NCBI GenBank assembly: GCA_017640505.1
Contig: JAEPQO010000005.1
Coordinates: forward strand, 124,001-188,000
Source: Rhodospirillales bacterium
Lineage (GTDB): Bacteria > Pseudomonadota > Alphaproteobacteria > Rhodospirillales > Casp-alpha2
Direction: 5' to 3'
Length of the DNA: 64,000 nucleotides
Positions 9,342 through 18,734 of this stretch are shown here, piece by piece. Below the pieces are notes generated by a model, which was not told where the DNA came from, did not search any database, and saw only the letters and a list, made by a program, of their open reading frames with translations. The position numbers were made by a program, and so were the translations under genes. Numbering within the stretch: the stretch's first letter is position 1; each line of letters starts with the position of its first letter.

Positions 9342-11381
9342 TCACACCGTCATGCAAAGCCTGAGCGCGTCGAAGATCGCCGCATGAATATTGCGGCTGG
9401 CGACCGCATCGCCGATCCGGAACAGCTGGAACGCGCCGTCACCGTTGGCCGACAGTGTCTGTGGTGTGCCGCCGACGAACGCTGCCATGTCGACGGCGCC
9501 AAGATTGCGGCTGAGCGGTTTCAGGTCGAGATAAAGATCGTCCATCGGTAACGTCCCGTGTTCGATTACCACCTGATCGACGGCGCGTCGTTCCAGCCGT
9601 TTCGAATAATCGGACCCGATCACGGCAGTCAGCGTATTGCCGTCCTTCTCGATCGCGCTGAGGCGCTTGTTGATGGTGATGCGCACGCCGTGTTCGTCGA
9701 AGCATTCGGCATACTTCACGTGATTGAGGCCACCGACCTCGACCGCGAAAAACCGCTCCGGCGTCACGATCTCGAGCTCCGAACCGGCCAGCGCGATCAT
9801 TTCCGCCGCCGCCAAGCCTTGGTGCGCCGCATTGTCGTCGAAGATCAGCACCCGTTCCGCCGGTTTCACGTCACCCGCGAGAATATCCCACGTCGACACC
9901 GCATGCTGGGCGCCCGGCACGATCTCGGTGTTCGGCAGGCCGCCCGTCGCGACGATCACCACGTCCGGGTCCAGCGCCGTCACATCGGCGGCTTCGGCGT
10001 ACGTGTTAAACTGAAACGTGACCCCCGCATTTTCGCACTGTGCCATGCGCCAGTCGACGATGCCGATCAGTTCTGAACGCCGTTTGACGCGCGCGGCCAA
10101 CTGCACCTGTCCGCCCGGCTGGTCGGCGGCTTCCAGTACCGTGACATGATGACCACGCGCAGCGAGCACGCGCGCCGCTTCGAGCCCTGCCGGGCCGGCG
10201 CCGACGACGACGCAGGATTTCTTCTCGCCATCCGATGCCGGGACCAGATGCGGGATCGTCGCTTCGCGTCCCGTTGCCGGATTGTGGATGCAAAGCGCCT
10301 CGTTGCCCTCGTACAAACGGTCGAGACAATAGGTGGCGCCGACGCAGGGACGGATGTCGTCCTCGTTGCCGGCCGCGACCTTGTTCGCGATGTGCGGGTC
10401 GGCCATGTGCGCCCGGGTCATGCCAACCATGTCGAGCTTGCCTTCCGCCACCGCATGGCGTGCTGTCGCCACGTCGCTGATGCGCGCGGCATGGAAAATC
10501 GGGAACTTCGTCGCCGCCCGGACCTCGCCACAGAAATCCAGATGCGGCGCGGACGCCATGCCACCTACCGGAATGACACGCGACAGCGCGGCATCGCTGT
10601 CGATGTGGCCACGAATCAGGTTAAGGAAATCGATCTTGCCGGTGGCGACAAGGCGCCGGGCGATCTCGATCCCCTCTTCCTTGGTGATGCCGGCGTCCCA
10701 GTCCTCGTCCGCGACCATGCGGACACCGACGATGAAGTCCGGGCCGACGCGGTCGCGCACCGCATCGATAACGCGCATTGAAAAGCGCATCCGGTTCTCC
10801 AGACTGCCACCCCATTCGTCGTCGCGCTGGTTGGTCGCGGGTGACCAGAACTGATCCATCAGGTGGCCGTAGGCCTCGATCTCGATCCCGTCTAGGCCGC
10901 CGGCCTTCATCCGTTCCGCCGTATCGGCGTATTCGCCGACAATGCGTTCGATGTCCCAGTCCTCGATCATTTTCGGAAACGCGCGATGCGCCGGCTCCCG
11001 GATCGGGCTCGGCGCCAGCACCGGCAGCCAGTCGGAATGATTCCAGCCGGTACGGCGCCCGAGGTGCGTGATCTGCATCATGATCGCGGCGCCGTGCTCA
11101 TGGCAGGCGTCCGACATCTCGCGCAGCCATGGCACGATCTCGTCCTTGTAGGCATGCAGGTTGCCGAACGCGGGCGGACTGTCGGGCGACACGACAGCGG
11201 ATCCCGCCGTCATGGTCAGCGCAATGCCGCCCTTGGCCTTTTCTTCGTGATAGAGCCGATAGCGTTCCTTCGGCATGCCGTCTTCGGAATACGCCGGTTC
11301 GTGCGCCGTCGACATGATGCGGTTACGAAGCTGGAGATGCTTCAGCTGATAAGGCTGCAGGAGTGGATCGTTGGCCGCCAT
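9342..11381 (-). CDS. FMN/FAD/Fe-S NADH:flavin oxidoreductase (trimethylamine dehydrogenase / 2,4-dienoyl-CoA reductase family)
   Basis: This 679-residue enzyme has an N-terminal old-yellow-enzyme barrel (residues 1-335), an Fe-S loop (346-364) and a C-terminal FAD/NAD(P) region beginning CVVVGAGPAGLEAARVL. The Fe-S loop reads C346-x2-A349-x2-C352-x11-C364. The spacing is like trimethylamine dehydrogenase, but the second ligand Cys is Ala. Family members demethylate methylamines or betaines, or reduce enoyl substrates; the substrate here is unknown. The start has a weak ribosome-binding site. A palindromic repeat and tcuB lie upstream on the same strand. Confidence 0.85.
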   Translation of the reverse strand: MAANDPLLQPYQLKHLQLRNRIMSTAHEPAYSEDGMPKERYRLYHEEKAKGGIALTMTAGSAVVSPDSPPAFGNLHAYKDEIVPWLREMSDACHEHGAAIMMQITHLGRRTGWNHSDWLPVLAPSPIREPAHRAFPKMIEDWDIERIVGEYADTAERMKAGGLDGIEIEAYGHLMDQFWSPATNQRDDEWGGSLENRMRFSMRVIDAVRDRVGPDFIVGVRMVADEDWDAGITKEEGIEIARRLVATGKIDFLNLIRGHIDSDAALSRVIPVGGMASAPHLDFCGEVRAATKFPIFHAARISDVATARHAVAEGKLDMVGMTRAHMADPHIANKVAAGNEDDIRPCVGATYCLDRLYEGNEALCIHNPATGREATIPHLVPASDGEKKSCVVVGAGPAGLEAARVLAARGHHVTVLEAADQPGGQVQLAARVKRRSELIGIVDWRMAQCENAGVTFQFNTYAEAADVTALDPDVVIVATGGLPNTEIVPGAQHAVSTWDILAGDVKPAERVLIFDDNAAHQGLAAAEMIALAGSELEIVTPERFFAVEVGGLNHVKYAECFDEHGVRITINKRLSAIEKDGNTLTAVIGSDYSKRLERRAVDQVVIEHGTLPMDDLYLDLKPLSRNLGAVDMAAFVGGTPQTLSANGDGAFQLFRIGDAVASRNIHAAIFDALRLCMTV

Positions 11382-11438
11382 GGCTGCATACTGGCAGGCT
11401 TAATTGACCAACGCTACCCACACAAATGGTTCGAATTC

Positions 11439-11538
11439 GTCACCCCGGCGCAGGCCGGGGTCCAGAACATCCATCGGGTCAATAAAACTTCAACTCTGGG
11501 CATTTGACGCCCTGGATTCCGGCATGAGCCGGAATGAC
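11439..11538. repeat. Two-hairpin palindromic repeat, copy 1
   Basis: This 100-bp element consists of hairpin CACCCCGGCGCAGGCCGGGGTC, an A/T-richer middle, and hairpin GATTCCGGCATGAGCCGGAATG with flanking GTCA/TGAC ends. It matches copy 2 (24839-24931) in inverted orientation. It lies between tcuB (stop 11553) and the start of the flavin oxidoreductase (11381). It is of the REP-like type common in alphaproteobacterial intergenic regions. Confidence 0.8.
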
Positions 11539-11552
11539 GACGTATGAGCGGA

Positions 11553-12647
11553 TCAGCTTCTCCGCTCGTGCGCGAACTTGATCAGCGCACCCAACCGGTA
11601 GACCGCGTGCACCATCTTGCCGTACGGGAACGTCACGAACATTCCCAGCACGATGCCGAGATGCACCGCCAGCAGCGTGCCCATCGCCGCGGTTTCACGG
11701 AGCGCCAGCAACGCAAGCCCCGTGATCCCGGTCAGCATCAGCAGCCAGAGGAAGGCGACGTCCATTCCCGTGCGTTTGGTGTCCTGCGGTGCCGGATCGG
11801 CTTTTTTCTTGATCATCAGCAGCCCGATGGGTCCGATCACGATCCCGATGCCGCCCAGGGTGCCGAGGATGACCGGGATGGAGAAATAATCGTAAGGCGC
11901 TTCCCAGCCGAAGGCGTAGTGATAGAGCGTCGCGACGCTGGTCGCCGCGAAGCACAGCAGGAAACCCCACATGGTCATCTGGTGTGCGTGGCGCCGCCCC
12001 ATCGAGAAATTGTCGTTCGGGTAGTTACAGCCATGGCCGCCGCCCGACATGTACTTCATCTGCCCCGCATCCTTGAGCGCCTGGGCCAATGCGCCCGGGT
12101 GCAGCAGTTCACCCGGCTTGCCACCGATATCGCGCCAGAACGTGACCAGCCCGACGATGAACGCGAGGCCCGCGAACAGGAACGGCGCGGAGGCGAGGTA
12201 AACGATCACGTCATGCGGAATGACCTTGTAGAACGCGCCCGTGCCGGTGTGCACGCCGGCGACGACGTCGGCGCCCTGCACCATGAACACGCCAGCGGTG
12301 ACGGCAATCGTCAGCACCAGCGTGATCAGCGCGACCCACTTGCCGTTGCCTTCGAAAAGCCCCTTGAAGATGCCGGGCCACGCATAGTCGCGGTAGGTCT
12401 CGGCACGCAGTTCGGCGAACGCCTTCGGCACATTGACCGCGAATTCGTGTGGCGGCGCGTACTGGCAGGCGTAATAGCAACCCTGGCAACCGTGACACAG
12501 GTTCGCGAGATACGTCACGTCGCCGTCGGAGAACGTGAGGCGCTTGTTCATCGCGGGAAATACGGCGCAATAGCCTTCACAGTACCTGCAGGCGTTGCAG
12601 ATCTGCATGACCCTTTTCGCTTCCTGAAGGGTTTCAGTTTCTGGCAT
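11553..12647 (-). CDS. tcuB: TcuB-like membrane Fe-S/cytochrome b electron-transfer protein
   Basis: This 364-residue protein resembles TcuB/CitB of tricarballylate utilisation, which re-oxidises the reduced flavin of TcuA and passes electrons to the quinone pool. The N-terminus carries two Cys clusters, ICNACRYCEGYC and LCHGCQGCYYAC, typical of 4Fe-4S binding. Several hydrophobic helices follow, with His residues in MGRRHAHQMTMWG that could hold heme. The start ATG 12647 (MPETET) lies 14 bp inside the tcuA 3' end, so the pair is likely translated together. Confidence 0.85.
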   Translation of the reverse strand: MPETETLQEAKRVMQICNACRYCEGYCAVFPAMNKRLTFSDGDVTYLANLCHGCQGCYYACQYAPPHEFAVNVPKAFAELRAETYRDYAWPGIFKGLFEGNGKWVALITLVLTIAVTAGVFMVQGADVVAGVHTGTGAFYKVIPHDVIVYLASAPFLFAGLAFIVGLVTFWRDIGGKPGELLHPGALAQALKDAGQMKYMSGGGHGCNYPNDNFSMGRRHAHQMTMWGFLLCFAATSVATLYHYAFGWEAPYDYFSIPVILGTLGGIGIVIGPIGLLMIKKKADPAPQDTKRTGMDVAFLWLLMLTGITGLALLALRETAAMGTLLAVHLGIVLGMFVTFPYGKMVHAVYRLGALIKFAHERRS

Positions 12648-14037
12648 GGCGCGCGGCCTCCTCGCCTGCGATACGGCCGAACACGTTGCCGATCGCCATT
12701 CCGGTACCGCCGGCATAGCCCTGACCGAGGATGTTCCCGGCCATGATCTCGCCCGCCGCCCAGATGTTCTCGGCGGGTTTGCCGTCGTTCATGAAGACCT
12801 GCGCCCGCCTGTTCACTTCCAGCCCCAGATACGTGAATGTGATGCCCATCCTGACCGGATAACCGTAATAGGGCGGTGTATCGATCTTGCGCGCCCAGTT
12901 TGATTTCTTGGGTTCGACCCCTTCGGTGTGACAACCATCGGGCTCCGTCGCATTGAAGTCGCCCGGCTGGACGGCGGCGTTGAAGTCCTGAATAGTCTTT
13001 TCCATGGTCGCGGCGTCCACACCCAGCTGTTCGGCAAGGCCCGCCAGCGTGTCCGACTGGAACGGCTCGTAGACCGTCGGCATGAACAGCCCCATGGACT
13101 TGCTGTCAATGACCGCATAGGCGACCTGATCGGGCTGTTTCGCAACGAGCCTGCCCCAGATGGCGTACCGCTTGGGCCAGATGTCCTCGCCCTCATCATA
13201 GAAACGCTCGCCGTTCTTGTTCACCACGACCGAGAAGATGACGCAGTCGATCCGAGTGGAAATACCGCCGTCGAACTTGGGCGCGCGGCCGTCGATGGCG
13301 ACGGCATGACATTGATCCGGCGCACCGATGGGTTTGGCGCCGTTATCGAGCATGGAGCGCAGCACCTTGCCGGTATTCATGGGCGAGCCGCGGACGAGGA
13401 AGTTCTCGGCGATATCGCCCCACCCTTCCTTGAGCCAGTCAATGTTGGCCTCGAACCCGCCGGACGCGAGCACGACGGTGCGCGCCTCGACCCGGTGCAA
13501 CTCGCCGTCGTGGCGCACCATGGCGGCCTGGAATCTGCTGCCGTCCATCTCGATGCTCTCGACCTCGGCTTCATAGACGATATCGATGCCCGCTTTCTCG
13601 GCGGCCTTGAAATAGCTGTTCATCATTGCCTTGCCGCCGCCCAGGAAGAACGCATTGGTGCGCGCGAGGCCGAGGGTACCGGAAAGCGGCGGCTGGAACT
13701 TGATGCCCTGCGCCAGCATCCAGTCGACGCAGTCTTCCGACGCGTCGATCATGAAGCGCATCAGGTCTTCGTTGGTGTTGCCGTCGGTGACCCGCATCAG
13801 GTCCTTGAAGTACTCGTCCGCGTCATAGCGTCCGGTGACGAAATCCGTCGCCGCATTGTGCGAATAACGAATGTTGCGCACGTGCCGGCTGTTGCCGCCG
13901 CGAATGTCCCTGTTCGCGCTTTCGATCATCAACACCGAGGCGCCCCGCGCCCGCGCCGTCAGCGCCGCGGACATCGCCGCGTTCCCGGCGCCGAGGACGA
14001 GCACATCGTGCGGGCGGGTAAACTCTTCAGGTGGCAA
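12634..14037 (-). CDS. tcuA: TcuA-like FAD-dependent tricarballylate dehydrogenase
   Basis: This 467-residue flavoprotein is the length usual for TcuA, which oxidises tricarballylate to cis-aconitate. The start is taken as TTG 14037 because GGAG lies six bases upstream and the Rossmann motif VLVLGAGNAAMSAALTARARG begins about 12 residues later; the open frame upstream is not protein-like. C-terminal TYLGLEVNRRAQV and AAGEIMAGNILGQGYAGGTGMAIG match the fumarate-reductase/succinate-dehydrogenase flavoprotein fold. No TcuC-type transporter is adjacent, so the true substrate could be a related tricarboxylate. Confidence 0.85.
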   Translation of the reverse strand: MPPEEFTRPHDVLVLGAGNAAMSAALTARARGASVLMIESANRDIRGGNSRHVRNIRYSHNAATDFVTGRYDADEYFKDLMRVTDGNTNEDLMRFMIDASEDCVDWMLAQGIKFQPPLSGTLGLARTNAFFLGGGKAMMNSYFKAAEKAGIDIVYEAEVESIEMDGSRFQAAMVRHDGELHRVEARTVVLASGGFEANIDWLKEGWGDIAENFLVRGSPMNTGKVLRSMLDNGAKPIGAPDQCHAVAIDGRAPKFDGGISTRIDCVIFSVVVNKNGERFYDEGEDIWPKRYAIWGRLVAKQPDQVAYAVIDSKSMGLFMPTVYEPFQSDTLAGLAEQLGVDAATMEKTIQDFNAAVQPGDFNATEPDGCHTEGVEPKKSNWARKIDTPPYYGYPVRMGITFTYLGLEVNRRAQVFMNDGKPAENIWAAGEIMAGNILGQGYAGGTGMAIGNVFGRIAGEEAARHARN

Positions 14038-14139
14038 TCTTAACTCCGTGGCCGGGATGGCCGATGTGAATAGGCGGTGACAGCCAAGATAGCCGCCGAT
14101 ACCATGCGCATCAAAATAAATAAGCTTAGGGAGCCATTT

Positions 14140-14913
14140 ATGAGCAACGTTGCGGAATTCAAGCAAAATATCAGCGATGCGGAGTGGCAGACGCGGGTCG
14201 ATCTTGCCGCCTGCTTCCGTCTCGTCGACCTTTACGGCTGGTCGGACCTGCTGGCGACACACCTGTCGGCCAGGGTCCCGGACGCCGACGACCAGTTCCT
14301 GATCAATCCGTTCGGCGTGATGTTCGACGAAATGACGGCGTCTTCTCTCGTCAAGGTGGACGAGGACGGCAATGAGCTCTCGCCCTCCGAGAAAGGCATC
14401 AATCCGGCCGGTTTCGTCATTCATTCCGCCGTGCACATGGCGCGGCCGGAGGTCGCGTGCGTCATCCACACCCACACCCAGGCCGGTGTCGGCGTCGCGA
14501 CGCAAAAAGACGGTCTGTTACCGCTGACCCAGCAGGCGCTGGCCGTCATCGCCCACACCGGCTACCACGACTACGAGGGCATCGCGTTCGACATATCGGA
14601 GCGGGAGCGTCTCGCCCATGACCTTGCCGACAACAAGGTCCTGATCCTCAGGAACCACGGCCTGCTGACGGTCGGCAATACGGTCGCCGAAGCCTTCATG
14701 TGGATGTACCGGGCCGAACGCGCCTGCCGCTTCCAGCTCGCGTTCCAGCAGGCCGGCGCGGCCCCGGTGGAGATTTCCGAGGAAATGCAGGAGATCACCA
14801 AGGAGCGAAACCGCAAGGCGAATTCGAGCGAAGGCTACCGTCCCATCGGCGTCAACGAATGGCCGGCGCTGCTGCGGAAACTCGAGCGCGAGAACCCCGG
14901 CTACGACGTGTGA
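14140..14913 (+). CDS. Class II aldolase/adducin-family protein
   Basis: This 257-residue protein starts at ATG 14140 with AGGGAG six bases upstream. The Zn-binding pattern of class II aldolases is visible in CVIHTHTQAGVGV and LILRNHGLLTVGNTVAEAF. These enzymes cleave fuculose-1-phosphate or ribulose-5-phosphate, or act as decarboxylases or epimerases. It is divergent from tcuAB across about 100 bp that probably hold both promoters. The substrate is not predictable. Confidence 0.88.
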   Translation: MSNVAEFKQNISDAEWQTRVDLAACFRLVDLYGWSDLLATHLSARVPDADDQFLINPFGVMFDEMTASSLVKVDEDGNELSPSEKGINPAGFVIHSAVHMARPEVACVIHTHTQAGVGVATQKDGLLPLTQQALAVIAHTGYHDYEGIAFDISERERLAHDLADNKVLILRNHGLLTVGNTVAEAFMWMYRAERACRFQLAFQQAGAAPVEISEEMQEITKERNRKANSSEGYRPIGVNEWPALLRKLERENPGYDV

Positions 14914-14916
14914 AAA

Positions 14917-15498
14917 TCAGCCTTTGAAAACCGGGTCGACGCCCGGCGGCATGCCGACTTCGAACGCGTTCAGAATGTGCGAAATGGTGGCGTAATAGCC
15001 GGCGAGGAACACAAGCTCGGTCACGCCCTGCTCGCCCAGCAGATCGAGGGCTTCCTTGTATAGCGCATCGTCGACGCGAGTCTTGGTCTGCAGGTCCGAT
15101 ACGAAGCGGTAGACGGTCGCTTCCGCCGGATCGTCGGGTACCTGCTTGTTCAGCACCTTCTCGATGGTCTCGTCCGATAACCCTTCCTTCTTGCCGACGT
15201 TGACGTGCGCCCACCATTCGTAATCGGCCTCGAAATGCCGGCCAACGGTGATGATCGCGAGTTCACGCAGCGGCCCCGGGATAATGGTTTCGTAACGCAG
15301 CTTGCCGCCCAGCTGCTGCAACAGGTCACCCATTTCCGGCGCGTACAGCATGGCGTTGAAGGGACCGCGCAGCGCGCCTTGCTCGTTCAGCATTTCCGCC
15401 GGATTGCCCTTGGCACGGGGGCCGCCGGTGATACCGTCGAAGACGCGTTTCTGCGCGTCGGTCATCGTGTCCGTGGAGACGGGTCCAAGTCTGCTCAT
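14917..15498 (-). CDS. Carboxymuconolactone decarboxylase (AhpD-like) family protein
   Basis: This 193-residue helical protein of the CMD family carries the characteristic EADYEWWAHVNVGKKEGL segment, equivalent to the ExxxxxHxxxA region. It lacks the CxxC of peroxidase-type AhpD. Its ATG overlaps the stop of the upstream old yellow enzyme gene as ATGA, indicating coupled translation and a shared process. Family roles range from decarboxylation in protocatechuate breakdown to peroxide defence. Confidence 0.82.
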   Translation of the reverse strand: MSRLGPVSTDTMTDAQKRVFDGITGGPRAKGNPAEMLNEQGALRGPFNAMLYAPEMGDLLQQLGGKLRYETIIPGPLRELAIITVGRHFEADYEWWAHVNVGKKEGLSDETIEKVLNKQVPDDPAEATVYRFVSDLQTKTRVDDALYKEALDLLGEQGVTELVFLAGYYATISHILNAFEVGMPPGVDPVFKG

Positions 15499-16637
15499 GA
15501 TACACCTGCCGCTTCTTTTGCCTTCTCGGGCGGGGGCGGATTGCCCGGCACCGGCTCACCGGCAAGTGCCGGATGACAGCGCTGGTACTGCGGCGGGAAG
15601 GCCGCCTTGCCGCGCAGCGTTTCCGCCGCGTGCCACGCCCAACGGGGATCGTAGAGCATCCCGCGGGCAAGCGCGACCATGTCGGCCTGGCCGCTGCGGA
15701 TAATGTGCTCCGCCTGGATCGCGTCGGTGATCTTGCCGACGGCCATGGTGGCGATGTCGGCATCGCGTTTGATGCGCTCGGCGAACGGCGTCTGGTAACC
15801 GGGCCCGACGGGGATCTGTTGCTTCGGCGAATTGCCGCCGCTTGAGACGTCGATGAAATCGCAGCCGAGTTTCTTCAGCTCGTGCGCAAAGGCGACGCTG
15901 CCTTCGATGTCCCAGCCGCCTTCGACCCAGTCGGTCGCGGAAATACGGGCACCCAGCGGCAGATCGTCCGGCAACACGGCGCGAACAGCCTCGAAAATCT
16001 CCAGCGGATAGCGCATGCGCCCCTCCGGCGTGCCGCCGTAGGCGTCGTTGCGACGGTTTGAGATCGGCGACAGGAACTGGTGCAGCAGGTAGCCGTGCGC
16101 CATATGGATTTCGATCACTTTGAAACCCATGCGGACCGACCGCTTGGCGGCCGCGACAAAGCTCGTTTTGACGCGATCAAGCGTTTCATCGGTCATTGCC
16201 TCGGGGGTATGCCAGCCGTCGGCATAGGGTTCCGCCGATGGCCCCACCGTCTGCCACGCCCCGTTATCGGGTTTCAGTGCCGTGCCGCCGTTCCACGGCA
16301 GATCGGCGCTTGCCTTGCGCCCCGCGTGGGCAAGCTGAATACCGACCGGCGTGTTGCCGTAGGCATTGCAGAAATCGAGTACGCGCTGCAGCGCCGCTTC
16401 GTTTTCATCGGACCAGAGACCGACACAACCGGGCGTGATGCGCCCTTCCGGCTCGGTCCCCGTGGCTTCGACAAACAGCAATCCGTTGCCGCCGACCGCG
16501 AACTGGCCGAGATGCATGATATGCCAGTCACCGACCGTGCCGTCCTTGGCGGAATACTGGCACATCGGCGCGACGACAATGCGGTTCGGCATCTCCAGAC
16601 CGCGCAGGTTGAAGGGCGTGAATAAAGCGCTGCTCAT
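15495..16637 (-). CDS. Old yellow enzyme, YqjM-like NADPH:flavin oxidoreductase
   Basis: This 380-residue FMN barrel belongs to the thermophilic-like/YqjM OYE class. PMCQYSAKDG carries the redox-tuning Cys near residue 25, QLAHAGRKAS and EIHMAHGYLLHQFLSPISNRRNDAYGG carry the His pair and FMN contacts, and the C-terminal MVALARGMLYDPRW binds phosphate. Such enzymes reduce activated C=C bonds of enones or nitro compounds. It is first in a two-gene operon with the CMD-family protein. Confidence 0.92.
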   Translation of the reverse strand: MSSALFTPFNLRGLEMPNRIVVAPMCQYSAKDGTVGDWHIMHLGQFAVGGNGLLFVEATGTEPEGRITPGCVGLWSDENEAALQRVLDFCNAYGNTPVGIQLAHAGRKASADLPWNGGTALKPDNGAWQTVGPSAEPYADGWHTPEAMTDETLDRVKTSFVAAAKRSVRMGFKVIEIHMAHGYLLHQFLSPISNRRNDAYGGTPEGRMRYPLEIFEAVRAVLPDDLPLGARISATDWVEGGWDIEGSVAFAHELKKLGCDFIDVSSGGNSPKQQIPVGPGYQTPFAERIKRDADIATMAVGKITDAIQAEHIIRSGQADMVALARGMLYDPRWAWHAAETLRGKAAFPPQYQRCHPALAGEPVPGNPPPPEKAKEAAGVS

Positions 16638-16725
16638 GAGGTCCCCCGGGGATTAACTTGGATGGTCAGAGGCATATGTTGGCATGCCCCGCCCATCCGT
16701 CAATATCTTGAGGCCTTTGAGCGTG

Positions 16726-18261
16726 TCAGGCTGCTTTGGAGTGCTGAGCGACGGCAGACTGTTGATCGACGGCCGGCGGCAGCACGGGCTGGCCGTTCGC
16801 CTCGCGGTTTTCGATCAGTGCCGTGTGCAGCACCTTCACCGCGTCATCATAGCTCTCGTCGGCAAAGATGAACTGGATGTCCACGCCGCGGCCCGAGGCA
16901 TGCGTCGCCAGCAACTCGAGATCGCTATCGCCAATGGCGGCGACGGCTTCGCTCAGGATGTCCTTGTCGCGCATGTTGGCGCCGATGGCCGATACGATAT
17001 CGACCTTGCGGGTCTGAATCTCGGCCTCCGGCTGGCGTTTCTGGATCAATTCGATGACGCGGCGGACCTGTTTCAGCGGCGCCGAAACGTAGAACGTCAT
17101 GGTGTTGGCGTTCAGGCTCCAGCTCACCAGCGGCAGCTTGAAACGGCGGAAAGCGGCGACCGCTTCCTCGGCAGCGCCCGGTACGCCGACCATGTCCTGA
17201 TCGAAGACCTCGACCTCGATGGCGTTCTCGAGACCGGTGACGATCTCGATCCGCGCGTTGTCCGGCGTCCAGCCCTCGTCGATCACGGTGCCCGGATGTT
17301 CGGGCTCGAACGTGTTGACGATTCGAAGCGGAATGCCCTGCTGACGCAGCCCCTTGGCGGCACGCGGGTGAATAGCTTCCATCCCCATGTTCGAGAGCTG
17401 ATCGGCGACGTCGTAATTGGTGCGGCCGATGGGCTGCACGTTGTCGATACCGACGATTTTCGGATCCGCGCTCGACAGGTGGAATTCCTTGTGAATGACG
17501 GCTTCGCGGGCATTCGTGACACAGGCAACGGCAGAGAACGTCACCTCGGAATAACCGCGGCCATAGATCCCCATCAGGCCGTCGGCCGCCTGGGTATAAC
17601 CCGTGACGATGGGCAGGGTCTGCGAAACGTCGATGTCGGCAAACCCTTCGCGGATGCGATCCTCGAGGCTCATGCTCTCGCTTTCGCGCCAACCCGACAG
17701 ATCGACGAAATCTGCATTCACGCCACGCCGGCGCAGCAGCAGCATGGTGTTGTGCGCACTGTGCGCTTCACCGATGCCGCTGATCATCTCGCGGACGGTC
17801 AGCAGGTGCTCCTCCAGCTTGAAATGCCCGTAACCGCAAATCCGCTGCAGGTCGATCAGGCAGTTGCGCACCCCTTCGATCCGCTCGTTCACAAAACGGT
17901 CGGCCAGCTTGCGGTCGGCTTCGTCCTCAAAAGCGCTCGTGTTGATCTCCAGCATGCGTTGCTGCACGCGGGTCAGCGCATCGCCCCAGGCCCAGTCGTT
18001 GTCCGACCCGGCATAAAGCGCATACACGCCCGGCTCGCCGGTTTTCTTGTTTTCCAGCAGCATGTCGGTGATGCCGCCATAGGCGGAGACGACGAAGATC
18101 CGGTTATAGAGATCATCGCCGCTGCGGTTTCCGATCATGATGTTATCGAGCACCGCATCGACATCCGACATGGACGTCCCGCCCACCTTGTGAACGGTAT
18201 GCTGGTTCTCTTCTGGTTTCTCCCCGGAAAACTGGGGCTTCTCAAAATTCTGGGTCGTCAT
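16726..18261 (-). CDS. ask: Aspartate kinase, ectoine-operon type
   Basis: This 511-residue kinase phosphorylates L-aspartate, the first step toward aspartate semialdehyde for ectoine. It has the N-terminal HKVGGTSM motif, the VVSAYGGITDML segment, and two C-terminal ACT domains (around SWSLNANTMTFYVSA and ISAIGANMRDKDI). Its extended form and place after ectC fit the specialised Ask_Ect isozyme that escapes normal feedback control. GAGGAGG precedes the ATG. The 88 bp beyond the stop hold no recognised gene. Confidence 0.94.
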   Translation of the reverse strand: MTTQNFEKPQFSGEKPEENQHTVHKVGGTSMSDVDAVLDNIMIGNRSGDDLYNRIFVVSAYGGITDMLLENKKTGEPGVYALYAGSDNDWAWGDALTRVQQRMLEINTSAFEDEADRKLADRFVNERIEGVRNCLIDLQRICGYGHFKLEEHLLTVREMISGIGEAHSAHNTMLLLRRRGVNADFVDLSGWRESESMSLEDRIREGFADIDVSQTLPIVTGYTQAADGLMGIYGRGYSEVTFSAVACVTNAREAVIHKEFHLSSADPKIVGIDNVQPIGRTNYDVADQLSNMGMEAIHPRAAKGLRQQGIPLRIVNTFEPEHPGTVIDEGWTPDNARIEIVTGLENAIEVEVFDQDMVGVPGAAEEAVAAFRRFKLPLVSWSLNANTMTFYVSAPLKQVRRVIELIQKRQPEAEIQTRKVDIVSAIGANMRDKDILSEAVAAIGDSDLELLATHASGRGVDIQFIFADESYDDAVKVLHTALIENREANGQPVLPPAVDQQSAVAQHSKAA

Positions 18262-18285
18262 GACATTTCCTCCTCGTCGGTGCCG

Positions 18286-18690
18286 TCAGGCGTCGACGAG
18301 TGCTTCTTCATTCAATTTGTAGGCGCCGTCCTCGTCATGGACCTCGCGCCCGTTGAGCGGCGGATTGAAGGCACAAGCCAGGTGCATGTCCTCGGTCCCG
18401 CCGCGCAGGATGTGCTGGTCGTTCTTGTCGAGGATATAAACCGTGCCCGGCTCGATCTTGTAGACCTTGCCGTCGGCGACGGTTTCGACCTCGCCGTTGC
18501 CGGACATGCAGTACACCGTTTCCAAGTGGTTCTTGTACCAGATCGGCGTCTCCGTACCGGCGTAAATGGTCGTGATATGGAACGAGAACCCCATACCATC
18601 GTCGGCGAGCGACAGGCGGACACTCTGCCAGTTGTCCGTCTTGACGGTGCGGTTCGAGTTTTCACATTCCTTGAGTGTGCGAACGATCAT
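18286..18690 (-). CDS. ectC: L-ectoine synthase
   Basis: This 134-residue cupin-fold enzyme closes N-gamma-acetyl-diaminobutyrate to ectoine. The sequence [16 protein letters not shown], the metal-site region [21 protein letters not shown], and [16 protein letters not shown] are typical of EctC. It is the third gene of ectABC-ask, 44 bp after ectB. AAGGA lies upstream of the start. Confidence 0.97.
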   Translation of the reverse strand: MIVRTLKECENSNRTVKTDNWQSVRLSLADDGMGFSFHITTIYAGTETPIWYKNHLETVYCMSGNGEVETVADGKVYKIEPGTVYILDKNDQHILRGGTEDMHLACAFNPPLNGREVHDEDGAYKLNEEALVDA

Positions 18691-18734
18691 AATCGATGTC
18701 CTTTTTAATCCGTGGTTCGTGGTCGCGCTCAGCG

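Noticed and set aside
16684-18708. Long 674-residue open frame on the plus strand
   Set aside because: It is antisense to ask and ectC, which have clear family motifs; long shadows are expected in GC-rich DNA.
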